64,000 bases of DNA from Collinsella sp. TM09-10AT (GCF_003436275.1 NZ_QSOP01000003.1:1-64000); one strand, 5' to 3'; shown: positions 8,987 through 19,060, counted from the first letter of the stretch. Numbers and translations: made by a program. Notes: generated from the letters alone by a model not told the origin.

Positions 8987-9424
8987 CTACTTGCGAGAAT
9001 TGCTCAACTTATTGATCAGCGCCTCGAGACGCTCGCCGTCCTCGGCCGTCTGGGCAATAACCAAAATCGTATCGTTGCCGGCAAGCGAGCCAAGCACATC
9101 GGGTAACTCTGCCGCATCAACGGCGGCGGCGATGCCGGAAGCCGTGCCAGGCTGAGCCTTGATCATAACCAGATTATCAGTACGCAGAACGCCCGTTACG
9201 AGCTCGGAAACCATACGCTGCAGGTGCAGGTCCTCTGCCAGAACATAGATGCCCTCAGGGAGCTTACGCAGCCCCATATCGGCAATATCGCGAGAGACAG
9301 TCGCCTGCGTGCAATCAAAGCCCATAGCACGGAGCTCATCGACCAGCACGCGCTGCGTGCGGACATCCTTATTGCGCACAATATCTCTAATGGCATCCTG
9401 GCGCCCATTGCGTTTTTTAGCCAT
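8987..9424 (-). CDS. argR: Arginine repressor ArgR/AhrC
   Basis: A 145-residue transcriptional regulator of arginine synthesis and catabolism. It has an N-terminal winged helix (residues ~1-70) with the ArgR-type recognition region FDCTQATVSRDI, and a C-terminal oligomerisation and arginine-binding domain with GTASGIAAAVD. The length matches the family. The ATG at 9424 is preceded by GGAGAGAGGG. A perfect 7+1+7 palindrome at 9458-9472, 34 bases upstream, may be a self-regulatory site, although it does not match the classic ARG box. No arginine genes are in this window, so it probably acts in trans. Confidence 0.95.
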   Translation of the reverse strand: MAKKRNGRQDAIRDIVRNKDVRTQRVLVDELRAMGFDCTQATVSRDIADMGLRKLPEGIYVLAEDLHLQRMVSELVTGVLRTDNLVMIKAQPGTASGIAAAVDAAELPDVLGSLAGNDTILVIAQTAEDGERLEALINKLSNSRK

Positions 9425-9457
9425 ACAAACCCTCTCTCCAAAAGATGGCGGAGACAA

Positions 9458-9472
9458 TCAATCAGTGATTGA
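9458..9472. promoter_or_regulatory. Palindrome upstream of argR
   Basis: tcaatca-g-tgattga is a perfect 15-bp dyad between the argR start and the next gene. It is a candidate operator, possibly for ArgR itself; the assignment is inference. Confidence 0.4.
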
Positions 9473-9556
9473 ATAGTTTAACGCTATTTGAAGGCTTTTG
9501 TGTATAAGAACGCATTTCGAAACAATTCTATGCAAGTTTGTTTCGTAATGAGCCGT

Positions 9557-10606
9557 TTAGGCGGTTTTTGCGCCCGTCCGGTTAAGAAAAGCTGCCAGAT
9601 GCGTACACATCACGCAGCGCGCGGGCTTGGCGCTGGCGATCGGCCCAAACAACAGACCGAGTCCCCGATGGTTATCCTTGAGCGCGGCGACCATCTGACG
9701 GGTTCGAGGCGCCTCGAGCATATCACGCATGCGGGCGGAACGCTCGATTGACGACACCCCATGCGGGCTCAGACACAAATTCTCGATGCAGGCGACCAGT
9801 CCGGCAAAGTAGAACTTTTGGCTTGCCAGCTTGAGCCGACCACCGCTATCTGCTTCCGAGAGTGAGTCCGCAAGCTCGTCGAGCGCTCGAGTGTCATCGG
9901 ATATCCTGGCATACATGGTGGGATCAAAGGCATCTGTAAGCTTAGGTGCCGCCGCGTGGAAACAAGCGTCGCCGCAGCCGGACACGAATCGTGCCTGCGA
10001 GAGCGCATAAGCCATAAACTCAACCGTACGGTACGCCTTGCCGCGCGACAGGCATGCCTCAAACAGCGGACGGCTATACATCACGCCAGAGGTCTGAGCG
10101 ACTAGGCCGCCCAAAATCAACTGGGGCAGCCCAGTCACCATAGAAGACTCGTCTTCTATGGCAATAGAGGCAGCATCCAAGACGCGCGAATGACGCTCGC
10201 GATGCGCATCGTATCGATCGAGCGACACCGAGGGGAGCACAATGTCTGCCGCAGTATCGCACGCGATATCGACCATCTTGGAAAGGGCCTGCGGAGCAAA
10301 CCACTCATCGGCGTTCATGGCGATGATTTGAGAGCCGCGCGAGGCATCAAAACCGGCACGAAGACAAGCGCCGCGCTTCGCGTCCTCGACGTCAATCAAA
10401 TCAATATGGATGTCCCTGTCGGCAGCAACTTGAAGCGAATGGCGCACACCGGGCGCAGCATCGCGGCAGACAACGACAATCTGCAAATCGTAGAGGTCTT
10501 GGTTCTGGATACTCTCGAGCGCACGCATCGCATAGCTGGGCGAACCTTCTACCACAAGGATCACCGAAAGTCGCGGATGCGAACCACGTCGAACCAAGTT
10601 TTCCAT
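9557..10606 (-). CDS. Glycosyltransferase family 2-like protein
   Basis: A 349-residue protein whose N-terminal third looks like a GT-A fold glycosyltransferase: RLSVILVVEGS, then ALESIQNQDLYDLQIVVVCRD, and a metal-site-like MNADEWFAP in place of the usual DxD. The remaining ~200 residues are not recognised. No membrane segment is evident. The donor and acceptor cannot be told. It lies between argR and truA. The ATG at 10606 directly abuts GAGAGG, so the TTG three codons later, at a better distance, may be the true start. Confidence 0.55.
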   Translation of the reverse strand: MENLVRRGSHPRLSVILVVEGSPSYAMRALESIQNQDLYDLQIVVVCRDAAPGVRHSLQVAADRDIHIDLIDVEDAKRGACLRAGFDASRGSQIIAMNADEWFAPQALSKMVDIACDTAADIVLPSVSLDRYDAHRERHSRVLDAASIAIEDESSMVTGLPQLILGGLVAQTSGVMYSRPLFEACLSRGKAYRTVEFMAYALSQARFVSGCGDACFHAAAPKLTDAFDPTMYARISDDTRALDELADSLSEADSGGRLKLASQKFYFAGLVACIENLCLSPHGVSSIERSARMRDMLEAPRTRQMVAALKDNHRGLGLLFGPIASAKPARCVMCTHLAAFLNRTGAKTA

Positions 10607-10758
10607 CCTCTCGATAGCACCAAATCAAACTGTCGTTCATGGTACACCCGAGCTATAAAAGCAACGAGCCGCCTAACATGTTGCACGCCAAGAACAGATG
10701 TTGCACACGCGCAGCTCACACATAGTATGTGCAAGGCACAGACGCGCCGAGCACTCCC

Positions 10759-11583
10759 CTAGTCGAGAACGACAAGCTCGTCGGGGCCGTAATCCACACC
10801 CATAAACGTAAGGCCGCAGGCAGGCGCCGTGGGACCCGCAGCGGTTCGGTCACGGGCGTCAATAACCTCGCGCATCCACTGGGGATCGCGACGATGCATG
10901 CCAATCTCCACGAGCGTTCCTACAATGGTACGCACCATCGAGTGCAAAAACGCATTGCCCTCGATAGTGAAGGTCAGGATATCCTCGCCAAAAGCGACCT
11001 CGTGGCCAAACTCCGCACGCATCACGCAGCGGTGCGTGGGCTTGCCCACAGCAGAGGCAACCTTGCAAAAGCTCTTAAAGTCCTGCTCGCCCAAAAGCGC
11101 AGGGCAGGCGGCCGCCATCGCATCTACGTCGAGGGGATAGCGATGCCACCACACCGCACCGCGCGAGAGCACGGGGCGCGCATCGCGATCGGCAATACGG
11201 TACGTATACGTACGGGACCGCGCGTCAAAGCGGGCAGAAAAGCCCCTACGGGCCTTGTAGACCTCGTTTATGGCGATATCTTTGGGCAGGAGGGCATCCA
11301 TAGCCCTCAGCCACCTACGGCGCGTACACGCGAGCTCAGCGTCCGTAACGGGCACGCTGATGTACTGAGCCACGGCATGCACGCCGGCATCGGTACGCCC
11401 CGCACACGTCAGATCGATCGGGCGGCGAAGCAGCGTCTCGATGGCTCGACGTAGCTCACCCGCAACCGTCGTCTGTCCCGGCTGCTCGGCAAATCCGCTA
11501 TACGACGAGCCATCATAGGCCACGCGAAATACGAGCGTGGCGTCAAGCTCGGAAATCGAATTGAAATCAGACGGCGCAGTCAT
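10759..11583 (-). CDS. truA: tRNA pseudouridine synthase A
   Basis: A 274-residue enzyme that makes pseudouridine at positions 38-40 of the tRNA anticodon arm. The N-terminal VAYDGSSYSGF and the catalytic motif CAGRTDAGVHA (catalytic Asp in RTD) are clear, and the C-terminal FLHSMVRTIVGTLVEIG is the usual second-half signature. The ATG at 11583 follows GGGAG by five bases. It lies directly downstream of the ribosomal cluster, as in many bacteria, but beyond that cluster's terminator, so it probably depends on read-through or its own promoter. Confidence 0.96.
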   Translation of the reverse strand: MTAPSDFNSISELDATLVFRVAYDGSSYSGFAEQPGQTTVAGELRRAIETLLRRPIDLTCAGRTDAGVHAVAQYISVPVTDAELACTRRRWLRAMDALLPKDIAINEVYKARRGFSARFDARSRTYTYRIADRDARPVLSRGAVWWHRYPLDVDAMAAACPALLGEQDFKSFCKVASAVGKPTHRCVMRAEFGHEVAFGEDILTFTIEGNAFLHSMVRTIVGTLVEIGMHRRDPQWMREVIDARDRTAAGPTAPACGLTFMGVDYGPDELVVLD

Positions 11584-11617
11584 GGGCGCTCCCAACAAAC
11601 AAGCAACGGTATCGCGA

Positions 11618-11649
11618 CAAAAAAAGAGGGGTACGCGAACGTACCCCTC
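11618..11649 (-). terminator. Terminator of the ribosomal protein cluster
   Basis: On the minus strand GAGGGGTAC pairs with GTACCCCTC (6-nt loop), followed by seven T residues. It lies 27 bases after the rplQ stop and before truA. Confidence 0.9.
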
Positions 11650-11675
11650 GAATATAGCCTATGCAGACGGAATGT

Positions 11676-12158
11676 CTACTCAGCGGTCTCCTCAGCAGGA
11701 GCCTCCTCGGCAGCGGTCTCCTCGACAGCCTCGACCTTCTTGGGAGCAGCGGCCTTCTTGGGGGCCGGAGCAGCCTTCTTGGCCTTAGGCGTGCAAGGCT
11801 CGGTGACGAGCTCCATGATAACGATGGGAGCGTTGTCGCCCTTACGGTTACCGAGCTTCATGATGCGGGTGTAACCGCCGTTGCGGTCCTGCCACATGCC
11901 CTGAGCAGCCTTGTCGAAGATCTCGGCAACGAGCTGCTTATCGCCGAGCTTGGCGATAGCCAGACGACGAGAGTGCAGGTCGCCCTTCTTGGCCCAAGTG
12001 ATGATCGGATCGACGACCGAACGCAGCGCCTTAGCGCGGGTCTCGGTGGTCTTGATGCGGTCGTTCTCGAAGAGGGCCTTAGCAAGGCTCTTCTTCATGG
12101 CCTTGGTGTGGCTCGCATCGGTGCCGAGCTTCAGGCCCTTCTTAACGTTGTGACGCAT
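11676..12158 (-). CDS. rplQ: 50S ribosomal protein L17
   Basis: A 160-residue large-subunit protein. Residues 1-115 are the conserved L17 core (MRHNVKKGLKLG, then the TTETRAKALR region). The last ~45 residues are an Ala/Lys/Pro then Ala/Glu-rich tail, common in actinobacterial L17 but absent from the E. coli protein. It is the last gene of the cluster, after rpoA, and is followed by a terminator. Confidence 0.98.
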   Translation of the reverse strand: MRHNVKKGLKLGTDASHTKAMKKSLAKALFENDRIKTTETRAKALRSVVDPIITWAKKGDLHSRRLAIAKLGDKQLVAEIFDKAAQGMWQDRNGGYTRIMKLGNRKGDNAPIVIMELVTEPCTPKAKKAAPAPKKAAAPKKVEAVEETAAEEAPAEETAE

Positions 12159-12188
12159 GGTCTAGTTTCTCCTCAAATATGCGAAGCA

Positions 12189-13130
12189 TTAAGCCTTCAG
12201 GCTCAGGCCCATGGACTCAAGCTTGTCCTTCACTTCCTCGATCGACTTAACACCGAAATTACGGATGTTGAGCAGATCGTTCTCCGAGAACTCAACGAGC
12301 TGACGGACCGAGTGAATGCTGGCGCGCTTAAGGCAGTTGTAGGAACGGACGGAAAGGTCCAGATCCTCGATCTGCTTGTCCAGCTCGGCGTTGTCGTTGG
12401 TGACCTCGGGAGCGAAGATCGAAGCCTCCTCCTCGACCTCGGGGGTCTCGGCAAGGTTCATAAAGGCGGCCATATGCTGGTTGATGATATTGGCAGCCTG
12501 GACCACGGCGTCGCGCGGGGCGATGGAGCCGTTGGTCTCGATCTCGAGGACAAGGCGGTCGTAGTCGGTATGCTGACCGACACGGCAAGCCTCAACGAGC
12601 TTGGCGCAACGGGAAACCGGCGAGTACAGCGAGTCGACATGGATCACACCGATGGGATCGTTGTCGCGCTTGTTGGCCTCGCCAGAAACATAGCCGCGGC
12701 CATAGCCGATGCGCATGCTCATGGTGAGATGGCCACCCTCGGTGAGCGTAGCGATGTGCTGCTCGGGGTTGACCAGCTCAAACTCGGACGGAATAAAGAA
12801 GTCCGCACCGGTGACCTCGCAGGGGCCGTCAACCGAGATGGTGGCGGTCGCCTCGTCGGTCGTGCCGAGAGCCCTGAAGACAAGACCCTTGACATTCAGG
12901 ACGATGTCGGTGACATCCTCGACCATGTTAGGGATGGTCATGAACTCGTGCTGCGCACCATCGATCTGAATAGCCTCGACGGCGGCACCCTCGAGCGAGG
13001 ACAGAAGAACGCGACGAAGGGAGTTACCCAGCGTATCGCCGTAGCCACGCTCGAGCGGCTCGACGGAGACACGAGCAGACGTCTCGTTGATCTCTTCGAC
13101 CTGAACCTGAGGCCTAATGAATTCTGACAT
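12189..13130 (-). CDS. rpoA: RNA polymerase subunit alpha
   Basis: A 313-residue RNA polymerase alpha subunit. The N-terminal domain (residues ~1-230) has the assembly region GYGDTLGNSLRRVLLSSLEG. The C-terminal domain has LSVRSYNCLKRASIHSV and NIRNFGVKSIEEV, which contact UP elements and activators. An acidic linker (EVEEEASIFAPE) joins them. The start at 13130 follows GGAGG by six bases. It has the normal place between rpsD and rplQ. Confidence 0.98.
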   Translation of the reverse strand: MSEFIRPQVQVEEINETSARVSVEPLERGYGDTLGNSLRRVLLSSLEGAAVEAIQIDGAQHEFMTIPNMVEDVTDIVLNVKGLVFRALGTTDEATATISVDGPCEVTGADFFIPSEFELVNPEQHIATLTEGGHLTMSMRIGYGRGYVSGEANKRDNDPIGVIHVDSLYSPVSRCAKLVEACRVGQHTDYDRLVLEIETNGSIAPRDAVVQAANIINQHMAAFMNLAETPEVEEEASIFAPEVTNDNAELDKQIEDLDLSVRSYNCLKRASIHSVRQLVEFSENDLLNIRNFGVKSIEEVKDKLESMGLSLKA

Positions 13131-13162
13131 GTATTACCTCCAGCCTCAGCAGCCCGGATGGA

Positions 13163-13759
13163 CTACTTAGAGTAGAGCTCGACGATGAGCTGCTCGTTGA
13201 TATCACCGCTGATCTGCTCACGCGTCGGCAGAGCGAGCACGTTACCAGACAGCTTCTCGATATCGACCTCGAGCCAGCCAGGGACCTCAAAGCGCTCGGA
13301 GGAAATCAGAGCCTCCTTGATGGGGAGGAGGTCACGGAACTTCTCGCCGACAGCGACGACGTCGCCGGCCTTGACGCGGTAGGACGGGATGTCCACGCGC
13401 TTGCCGTTCACGGTGAAGTGACCGTGACGGACGGACTGACGAGCCTCTTTGCGGGTGCGGGCGAAGCCAAGACGGAAGACGACGTTGTCGAGGCGAGACT
13501 CAAGGATGATCATGAGGTTCTCACCGGTGACGCCGTTCATCTTGCGGGCCTTGTTGAAGTAGCCGTGGAACTGCTTCTCCAGAACGCCATAGATGAACTT
13601 GACCTTCTGCTTCTCGCGCAGCTGCATGCCGTACTCAGATTCCTTGCGACGGCGCTTGGGCTGACGGATAGATTCCTTCTTGCTGCTGTAACCGAGCTCA
13701 GCGGGATCGATCCCGAGCTGACGGCAGCGCTTAAGAACAGGAGTCCTGTCGATTGCCAT
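13163..13759 (-). CDS. rpsD: 30S ribosomal protein S4
   Basis: A 198-residue 16S rRNA-binding assembly protein. The S4 RNA-binding domain is at residues ~90-150 (LESRLDNVVFRLGFA, then RQSVRHGHFTVNGKRVDIPS). The N-terminal zinc-type cysteines found in some S4 proteins are absent apart from one Cys near residue 12. It lies between rpsK and rpoA, the usual actinobacterial order. Confidence 0.98.
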   Translation of the reverse strand: MAIDRTPVLKRCRQLGIDPAELGYSSKKESIRQPKRRRKESEYGMQLREKQKVKFIYGVLEKQFHGYFNKARKMNGVTGENLMIILESRLDNVVFRLGFARTRKEARQSVRHGHFTVNGKRVDIPSYRVKAGDVVAVGEKFRDLLPIKEALISSERFEVPGWLEVDIEKLSGNVLALPTREQISGDINEQLIVELYSK

Positions 13760-13778
13760 ATTGATACGATCCTTTCAG

Positions 13779-14183
13779 TTACACGCGGCGACGCTTCTTG
13801 GGGCGGCAGCCGTTGTGCGGAATGGGGGTCTTGTCCTGGATGCTCGAGACCTCGAGGCCAGCAGCCTGGAGGGAGCGAATGGCGGTCTCACGACCGGAGC
13901 CGGGGCCCTTGACGAAGACGGAAACCTTCTTCATACCGTGCTCCATGGCCTGCTTGGCAGCAGCCTCGGCAGCCATCTGGGCAGCGAACGGCGTGGACTT
14001 ACGGGAGCCCTTGAAGCCCACCTGGCCAGCCGACTTCCAGGAAATGACGTTGCCCTGGGGATCGGTGATCGAAACGATCGTGTTGTTGAACGTAGAACGA
14101 ATGTGAGCCTGGCCCACGGAAATGTTCTTACGGTCCGCGCGCTTCAGACGGGCAGCGCGAACGTTCTTCTTAGCAGTAGCCAT
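13779..14183 (-). CDS. rpsK: 30S ribosomal protein S11
   Basis: A 134-residue platform protein of the small subunit. Signatures are [15 protein letters not shown], the [20 protein letters not shown] stretch and the C-terminal [13 protein letters not shown]. The start at 14183 follows TAAGGAG. It lies 14 bases after rpsM. Confidence 0.98.
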   Translation of the reverse strand: MATAKKNVRAARLKRADRKNISVGQAHIRSTFNNTIVSITDPQGNVISWKSAGQVGFKGSRKSTPFAAQMAAEAAAKQAMEHGMKKVSVFVKGPGSGRETAIRSLQAAGLEVSSIQDKTPIPHNGCRPKKRRRV

Positions 14184-14197
14184 CTATCTAGCGCTCC

Positions 14198-14572
14198 TTA
14201 TTTCTTCTTCTTAGCACCGATCTGACGCTTCGGGCCCTTGCGGGTACGAGCGTTAGTGTGGGTGCGCTGGCCGCGGACCGGGAGGCCCTTGCGGTGACGA
14301 AGGCCGCGGTTGCAGCCGATGTCCATAAGGCGCTTGACGTTCTGGTTGCGCTCACGGCGGAGGTCGCCCTCAACCATGATCTGGTTCTTATCGATATAAT
14401 CACGGATGGCGTTAACCTCATCCTCGGTGAGGTCCTTAACGCGCGTATCCACGTTAACGTTGCACTCGACGCAGATCTTCGTCGCAGTGGTGCGGCCGAT
14501 GCCGTAAATGTAGGTCAGACCGATCTCAACGCGCTTCTCACGCGGGAGGTCGACACCATTAATACGGGCCAA
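14198..14572 (-). CDS. rpsM: 30S ribosomal protein S13
   Basis: A 124-residue small-subunit head protein. [19 protein letters not shown] and the basic tail [15 protein letters not shown] are diagnostic. The start codon is TTG at 14572, six bases after GAGGAG; no nearby ATG gives the conserved N-terminus. It follows rpmJ closely. Confidence 0.98.
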   Translation of the reverse strand: MARINGVDLPREKRVEIGLTYIYGIGRTTATKICVECNVNVDTRVKDLTEDEVNAIRDYIDKNQIMVEGDLRRERNQNVKRLMDIGCNRGLRHRKGLPVRGQRTHTNARTRKGPKRQIGAKKKK

Positions 14573-14586
14573 CGTAGTCTCCTCTC

Positions 14587-14700
14587 TTAACCCTGACGCT
14601 GCTTATGACGGGGGTTCTCGCAAATGACGAGGACCTTGCCATGGCGCCTAATGATTTTGCACTTATCGCACATCTTCTTGACCGAAGGACGTACCTTCAT
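14587..14700 (-). CDS. rpmJ: 50S ribosomal protein L36
   Basis: A 37-residue protein that begins [15 protein letters not shown] and ends RHKQRQG. It carries the zinc-binding Cys set (C-x2-C, then Cys and His), so it is the C+ (zinc-binding) form. It lies between infA and rpsM, the standard order. It is short but unmistakable. Confidence 0.97.
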   Translation of the reverse strand: MKVRPSVKKMCDKCKIIRRHGKVLVICENPRHKQRQG

Positions 14701-14850
14701 CGTTCTTCCTTTCGGTAGCGCTCAAACTACTTCCCTACTATCTACTCGCCCAGCCGCAGGCGTTTAAAACTATGGCTGGTCTTCACACACAATCCGACCG
14801 TAGGTTGAGCTAAGCCTGCAGTCGGAAATGGAGTGCGCGTATGCGTGCCG

Positions 14851-15069
14851 CTATTTGTAGCGATAGGTGATGCGGCCGCGGGTCAGGTCGTACGGGGAAA
14901 GCTCCACGACAACCCTGTCACCGGGGAGAATACGGATGTAATTCATTCGGATCTTGCCAGAAATGTTGCACAGAACCGAATGACCGTTCTCGAGCTCGAC
15001 CTTAAACATGGCATTGGGCAGCGGTTCCTTTACCGTACCCTCGAGCTCAATTGCGTCTTCCTTCTTCAC
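14851..15069 (-). CDS. infA: Translation initiation factor IF-1
   Basis: A 72-residue OB-fold protein that blocks the ribosomal A site during initiation. [28 protein letters not shown] and the [18 protein letters not shown] motif identify it. I take the GTG at 15069, which gives the usual N-terminus; a TTG two codons upstream (15075) is an alternative. It lies between map and rpmJ. The 150-bp gap to rpmJ contains a potential stem TCCGAC/GTCGGA of unknown role. Confidence 0.96.
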   Translation of the reverse strand: MKKEDAIELEGTVKEPLPNAMFKVELENGHSVLCNISGKIRMNYIRILPGDRVVVELSPYDLTRGRITYRYK

Positions 15070-15173
15070 AAGCAATCATCTTTCTCTAGAAAACGACAGC
15101 GATTGAGTATTCTACAACACGTATGCACGCATCGTAATAACTTCGTAATGGCTCCACAACTAAGTGGAACTTG

Positions 15174-15962
15174 TTACATTTCTCCGCCTTGGAGCGAACA
15201 CCAAGCACCTTGGGCATCCGTGGTGATAATCACCGGACCGTCATTGGTAATGGCGACGGTGTTCTCGTAGTGTGCGGCGGGCAGGTGGTCGTTGGTCGTA
15301 ACAATCCAACCGTCGGAGCCCGTGCTCACATGGTTGGAACCCATCGTAACCATCGGCTCGATGGCAATGACCATGCCGGCCTGGAGGCGAACGCCCCTCC
15401 CCTTCTTTCCATAGTTAGGAACGTTGGGGTCCTCGTGCATCACGCGGCCAATGCCATGGCCCACATAGTCACGAAGCACGCCGTAACCGTGAGACTCGGC
15501 GAGGGACTGAACGGCGTAACCAACATCCCCGATATGGTTACCGGGAACAGCCTGCTCGATGGCAGCCTTAAGGCAATCGCGCGTGACCTCGCACAGGGCC
15601 TTGGCCTCGGGCGTGGGTGTGCCGACAAAAAACGTCCAAGCGTTATCGCCAACCCAACCGTCGACAACGGCTCCCGTATCGATGGAGATGATATCGCCAT
15701 CGCGCAGGATCATGTCGGGGTTGGGAATACCGTGGACCACGGCATCGTTAATCGATGCGCAAATGGTACCGGGGAACCCGCCGTAACCCTTAAAGGCCGG
15801 GGTGCCGCCATGCATACGGATAATCTGCTCCGCGAGCTGATCGAGCTCAAAGGTCGAAACACCAGGGCGCACCATGGCTCCAACGTGGCGGAGCGCCATC
15901 TTAGATAGCGCTCCTGCCTTCTTCATCTGCTCGATTTGCGTTGCAGACTTAATCTTGATCAT
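15174..15962 (-). CDS. map: Methionine aminopeptidase type I
   Basis: A 262-residue enzyme that removes the initiator methionine. The metal ligands are recognisable in the segments DIISIDTGAVVDGWVGDNAW (two Asp), GHGIGRVMHEDPNVP (His) and IAIEPMV plus a late Glu. The start codon overlaps the adk stop by four bases (ATGA), indicating translational coupling in the secY-adk-map-infA run. Confidence 0.97.
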   Translation of the reverse strand: MIKIKSATQIEQMKKAGALSKMALRHVGAMVRPGVSTFELDQLAEQIIRMHGGTPAFKGYGGFPGTICASINDAVVHGIPNPDMILRDGDIISIDTGAVVDGWVGDNAWTFFVGTPTPEAKALCEVTRDCLKAAIEQAVPGNHIGDVGYAVQSLAESHGYGVLRDYVGHGIGRVMHEDPNVPNYGKKGRGVRLQAGMVIAIEPMVTMGSNHVSTGSDGWIVTTNDHLPAAHYENTVAITNDGPVIITTDAQGAWCSLQGGEM

Positions 15963-16585
15963 AGACCGAGAGCCTCTTTGACATCCCCGTACACGGTCTC
16001 GCGAGCCTGGTCACCGTTGACCGACTTGAGCAGACCCTGGCCACGATAGTAGTCGACGAGCGGGCTCGTGGACTTCTCGTAGACGTCGAGACGGTTCTTG
16101 ATGGTCTCGGGCTTGTCGTCGTCGCGCTGATACATCTCGCCGGCGCACTTGGGGCAGGTAGCATCGGCAGCGGTGCCGGTGTAACCGCAGGCGCGGCAAG
16201 TGCGACGCGAAGACAGACGAGCGATGATGACCTCGGGGGCCACGTCGACCAGAAGGGCGCAGTCGATCTCGCGACCCATGGCGGAGAGCTCGGAATCGAG
16301 CGTCACAGCCTGGGCGGTGTTGCGCGGGAAGCCGTCGAGGATGAAGCCCTGCTGGGCGTCATCGGCAGCAAGGCGCTCCTTGACAAGGTCGATCACGAGC
16401 TGGTCGGGAACGAGCTCGCCAGCGTCCATGTACTTCTTAGCCTGAATACCAAGCTCGGTGCCACCCTTGACGGCAGCACGCAGCAGGTCGCCCGTGGAAA
16501 TGTGAGCGACGCCAAACTCGGCGACGAGCTCCTGTGCGACGGTGCCCTTACCGGCACCCGGAGCTCCGAGCAATACGAGGTTCAT
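15959..16585 (-). CDS. adk: Adenylate kinase
   Basis: A 208-residue enzyme that interconverts ATP+AMP and 2 ADP. It has the P-loop GAPGAGKGT near residue 7, ISTGDLLRAAV (AMP site) and DGFPRN. The LID domain carries a complete C-x2-C...C-x2-C zinc set (CRACGY, CPKCAG), a long zinc-type LID typical of Gram-positive enzymes. The ATG at 16585 follows GAGGAGG; a TTG two codons upstream is less likely. Confidence 0.97.
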   Translation of the reverse strand: MNLVLLGAPGAGKGTVAQELVAEFGVAHISTGDLLRAAVKGGTELGIQAKKYMDAGELVPDQLVIDLVKERLAADDAQQGFILDGFPRNTAQAVTLDSELSAMGREIDCALLVDVAPEVIIARLSSRRTCRACGYTGTAADATCPKCAGEMYQRDDDKPETIKNRLDVYEKSTSPLVDYYRGQGLLKSVNGDQARETVYGDVKEALGL

Positions 16586-16603
16586 GAGCAATCCTCCTCT
16601 AGC

Positions 16604-17890
16604 CTATTTAAAGAATCCATCGTAATCATACATCTTGATCTGGCCTTCGAGCTTATCGACCGTGTCGAGCACGACGCCGACCATGATGAGGATGGACGTG
16701 CCGCCAAATGCCTGGATCAGATGGTTACCCGTGAAGGAGAAGATGATCGAAGGCACGATGGCGATGAGCGCCAAAAAGACAGCGCTGGGAAGCGTGATCT
16801 TGTTGAGCGCGTTCTTGATGTAGGCCGCGGTAGCCCTACCCGGACGGACGCCCGGAATAAAGCCACCCTGCTTCTTAAGGTTGTCGGCCGTGTCATCGGG
16901 GTTGAACACCATGGAGGTGTAGAAGTACGCGAAGAACACGATGAGGACAACGTTAAGCACCCAGTTGAGCCAACCGGTCGAAAGCGCAGAGGCAACTGCC
17001 TGAATCCAGCCGATGCCGGGGAAGAACACGGCAATCTGAGCCGGGAAGTACAGCAGCGCCGAGGCAAAGATGATCGGCACGACGCCCGCGGTGTTGACCT
17101 TGATGGGCAGGTAGGTTGTCTGGCCACCCATCATGCGACGGCCCACGACGCGCTTGGCATAGGAGACCGGGATGCGGCGCTGGCCGCGCTCAAGGAAAAC
17201 AATCAGCGGGATAACCAGCAGGATGATGGCGCAGATGATCACCATGGTGATGATGCCACCGGCATTACCCTCGGTGCTGGAGAAGATAGCCTGCGGAAGG
17301 CCGGCCATGATGTTCGCAAAGATGATCAGCGACATGCCATTGCCGATACCGCGCTGGGTGATGAGCTCACCAATCCACATGATCAGCATGGCGCCCGCAG
17401 TGAGCGTGCCGACGACCATGAGGTCGAAGATGATCTCGGGAGCGCCGGCGCCATTAAAGCTGATGCCGAAGCTCTTAAAGAGGAAGAGGTAACCCACGGA
17501 GTTGAGGATTGCCAGAGCCAAGGTGAGGTAACGCGAATACTGCGTAATCTTGGTCTGACCGACCTCGCCCTCGCGGGCAAGCTCATGCAGGGAAGGCACG
17601 ACGGCCTGGAGCATCTGGAGGATGATCGAGCTGGTGATGTAAGGCATGATGCCCAGCGAAAACACCGACACATAGCTCAACGCGCCGCCAGAGAAAAGAT
17701 TCAGGAGGGCCATAGCACCTGCGGCGACCGAATTGTTATCGGTCGAGAAAAGGCCCAGCATCCCCTGGAAGGGAATGCCGGGCACAGGAACGTGCGCACC
17801 AATGCGGTACACGACGAGCATAGCTATGGTAAAAAGAATCTTTTCGCGCAATTCTTTGATGCGGAAAGCATTCTTAAGACCATTTAGCAC
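16604..17890 (-). CDS. secY: Preprotein translocase subunit SecY
   Basis: A 428-residue channel subunit of the Sec translocon with about ten transmembrane helices. Signatures include [13 protein letters not shown] (helix 1 and plug entry), [13 protein letters not shown] and the cytosolic [14 protein letters not shown] loop. The start is a GTG at 17890 that overlaps the end of rplO by seven bases, with AAAGG upstream, indicating coupling. Confidence 0.98.
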   Translation of the reverse strand: MLNGLKNAFRIKELREKILFTIAMLVVYRIGAHVPVPGIPFQGMLGLFSTDNNSVAAGAMALLNLFSGGALSYVSVFSLGIMPYITSSIILQMLQAVVPSLHELAREGEVGQTKITQYSRYLTLALAILNSVGYLFLFKSFGISFNGAGAPEIIFDLMVVGTLTAGAMLIMWIGELITQRGIGNGMSLIIFANIMAGLPQAIFSSTEGNAGGIITMVIICAIILLVIPLIVFLERGQRRIPVSYAKRVVGRRMMGGQTTYLPIKVNTAGVVPIIFASALLYFPAQIAVFFPGIGWIQAVASALSTGWLNWVLNVVLIVFFAYFYTSMVFNPDDTADNLKKQGGFIPGVRPGRATAAYIKNALNKITLPSAVFLALIAIVPSIIFSFTGNHLIQAFGGTSILIMVGVVLDTVDKLEGQIKMYDYDGFFK

Positions 17891-18333
17891 GGCAGCTCGA
17901 CCTTTCCGCCGGCGGCCTCGATCTTGGCCTGCGCAGAAGCGCTGACCTTGTCGACCTTGACCGTGAACTTCTTGGTGAGCTCACCATTGCCGAGCACCTT
18001 GACGGGCTCGAACTCGCTCTTGGTGATGCGAGCGGCCTTAAGAGCGGCACCGTCGATCACAGCGCCATCCTCGAACTTACGCTCGAGACGCTCAACGTTA
18101 ACAGCGGTGTACTCGATACGACGGGGGTTGCGGAAGCCCGGAAGCTTGGGCAGGCGCATAGCCAGCGGAGTCTGGCCACCCTCGAAGCCGGCACCCTTGG
18201 TGCCGCCAGAGCGGGAACCCTGGCCCTTCTGGCCGCGGCCAGAAGTGGTGCCGTGACCCGAAGAATTGCCACGGCCGACGCGCTTACGGTTCTTGGTGGA
18301 ACCGGGCGCGGGAGTAAGATCGTGAAGCTGCAT
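17884..18333 (-). CDS. rplO: 50S ribosomal protein L15
   Basis: A 149-residue large-subunit protein with the glycine-rich basic N-terminus ([21 protein letters not shown]) and [18 protein letters not shown]. Its end overlaps secY. It lies in the normal order after rpmD. Confidence 0.98.
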   Translation of the reverse strand: MQLHDLTPAPGSTKNRKRVGRGNSSGHGTTSGRGQKGQGSRSGGTKGAGFEGGQTPLAMRLPKLPGFRNPRRIEYTAVNVERLERKFEDGAVIDGAALKAARITKSEFEPVKVLGNGELTKKFTVKVDKVSASAQAKIEAAGGKVELPC

Positions 18334-18336
18334 TTG

Positions 18337-18519
18337 CTACTCCTCTACAATCTCGACAAGGTGCTTGACCTTGAAGATCATGCCGCGGACGGACTCGTTG
18401 TCAGCAATCTCGCGAACCTCGCGGATCCTGTGGAGACCGAGGGCACGGACAGTACGGACCTGGTCCTGCTTGCAACCGTTGGTGCTGCGGACCTGCTTGA
18501 TCTTGATGGTGTCAGCCAT
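18337..18519 (-). CDS. rpmD: 50S ribosomal protein L30
   Basis: A 60-residue protein, the normal bacterial L30 length. IKIKQVRS, the conserved VRTVRALGLHRI segment and the end GMIFKVKHLVEI identify it. It lies three bases after rpsE and three before rplO. Confidence 0.97.
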   Translation of the reverse strand: MADTIKIKQVRSTNGCKQDQVRTVRALGLHRIREVREIADNESVRGMIFKVKHLVEIVEE

Positions 18520-18521
18520 GC

Positions 18522-19046
18522 TTAGTTCTCCTTACCGACGAACATCTCGGAGACCGTCAGGCCACGGCGAGCCGCGACGTCCTCAGGGCTGGAGAGCTCC
18601 TTGAGGCCCTCGACGGCAGCCTTGATGATGTTGAGGCCGTTGTCGGTACCGAGGGACTTGGACAGGACGTTCTTGATGCCAGCAAGCTCGAAGAGGGGAC
18701 GCACAGCGCCGCCGGCGATAACGCCGGTACCCTCGACAGCGGGCTTGATGATGATGCGGCCGGCACCAAAGTGGCCGAGAACCTCGTGCGGGATGGTGCC
18801 CTGCTCGGTCACCGGCACGTGGAACATGTTCTTCTTGGCATCGAGAGACGCCTTGGAGATGGCCAGGGGCACCTCAGCGGACTTGCCCATGCCAACGCCG
18901 ACGTTGCCCTTGCCGTCGCCAACGACGACGAGAGCGACGAGGCTCATGCGACGACCACCCTTGACGGTCTTCGACACGCGGTTGATGTAAACGACGCGCT
19001 CCTCGAACTCGGAGGCCTCGCGCTGCTGCTTCTGATTACGAGCCAT
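18522..19046 (-). CDS. rpsE: 30S ribosomal protein S5
   Basis: A 174-residue small-subunit fidelity protein. The N-terminal double-stranded RNA-binding region has [20 protein letters not shown], and the conserved [17 protein letters not shown] and [14 protein letters not shown] follow. It is in the normal cluster position. Confidence 0.98.
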   Translation of the reverse strand: MARNQKQQREASEFEERVVYINRVSKTVKGGRRMSLVALVVVGDGKGNVGVGMGKSAEVPLAISKASLDAKKNMFHVPVTEQGTIPHEVLGHFGAGRIIIKPAVEGTGVIAGGAVRPLFELAGIKNVLSKSLGTDNGLNIIKAAVEGLKELSSPEDVAARRGLTVSEMFVGKEN

Positions 19047-19060
19047 GTGCTACATACCTC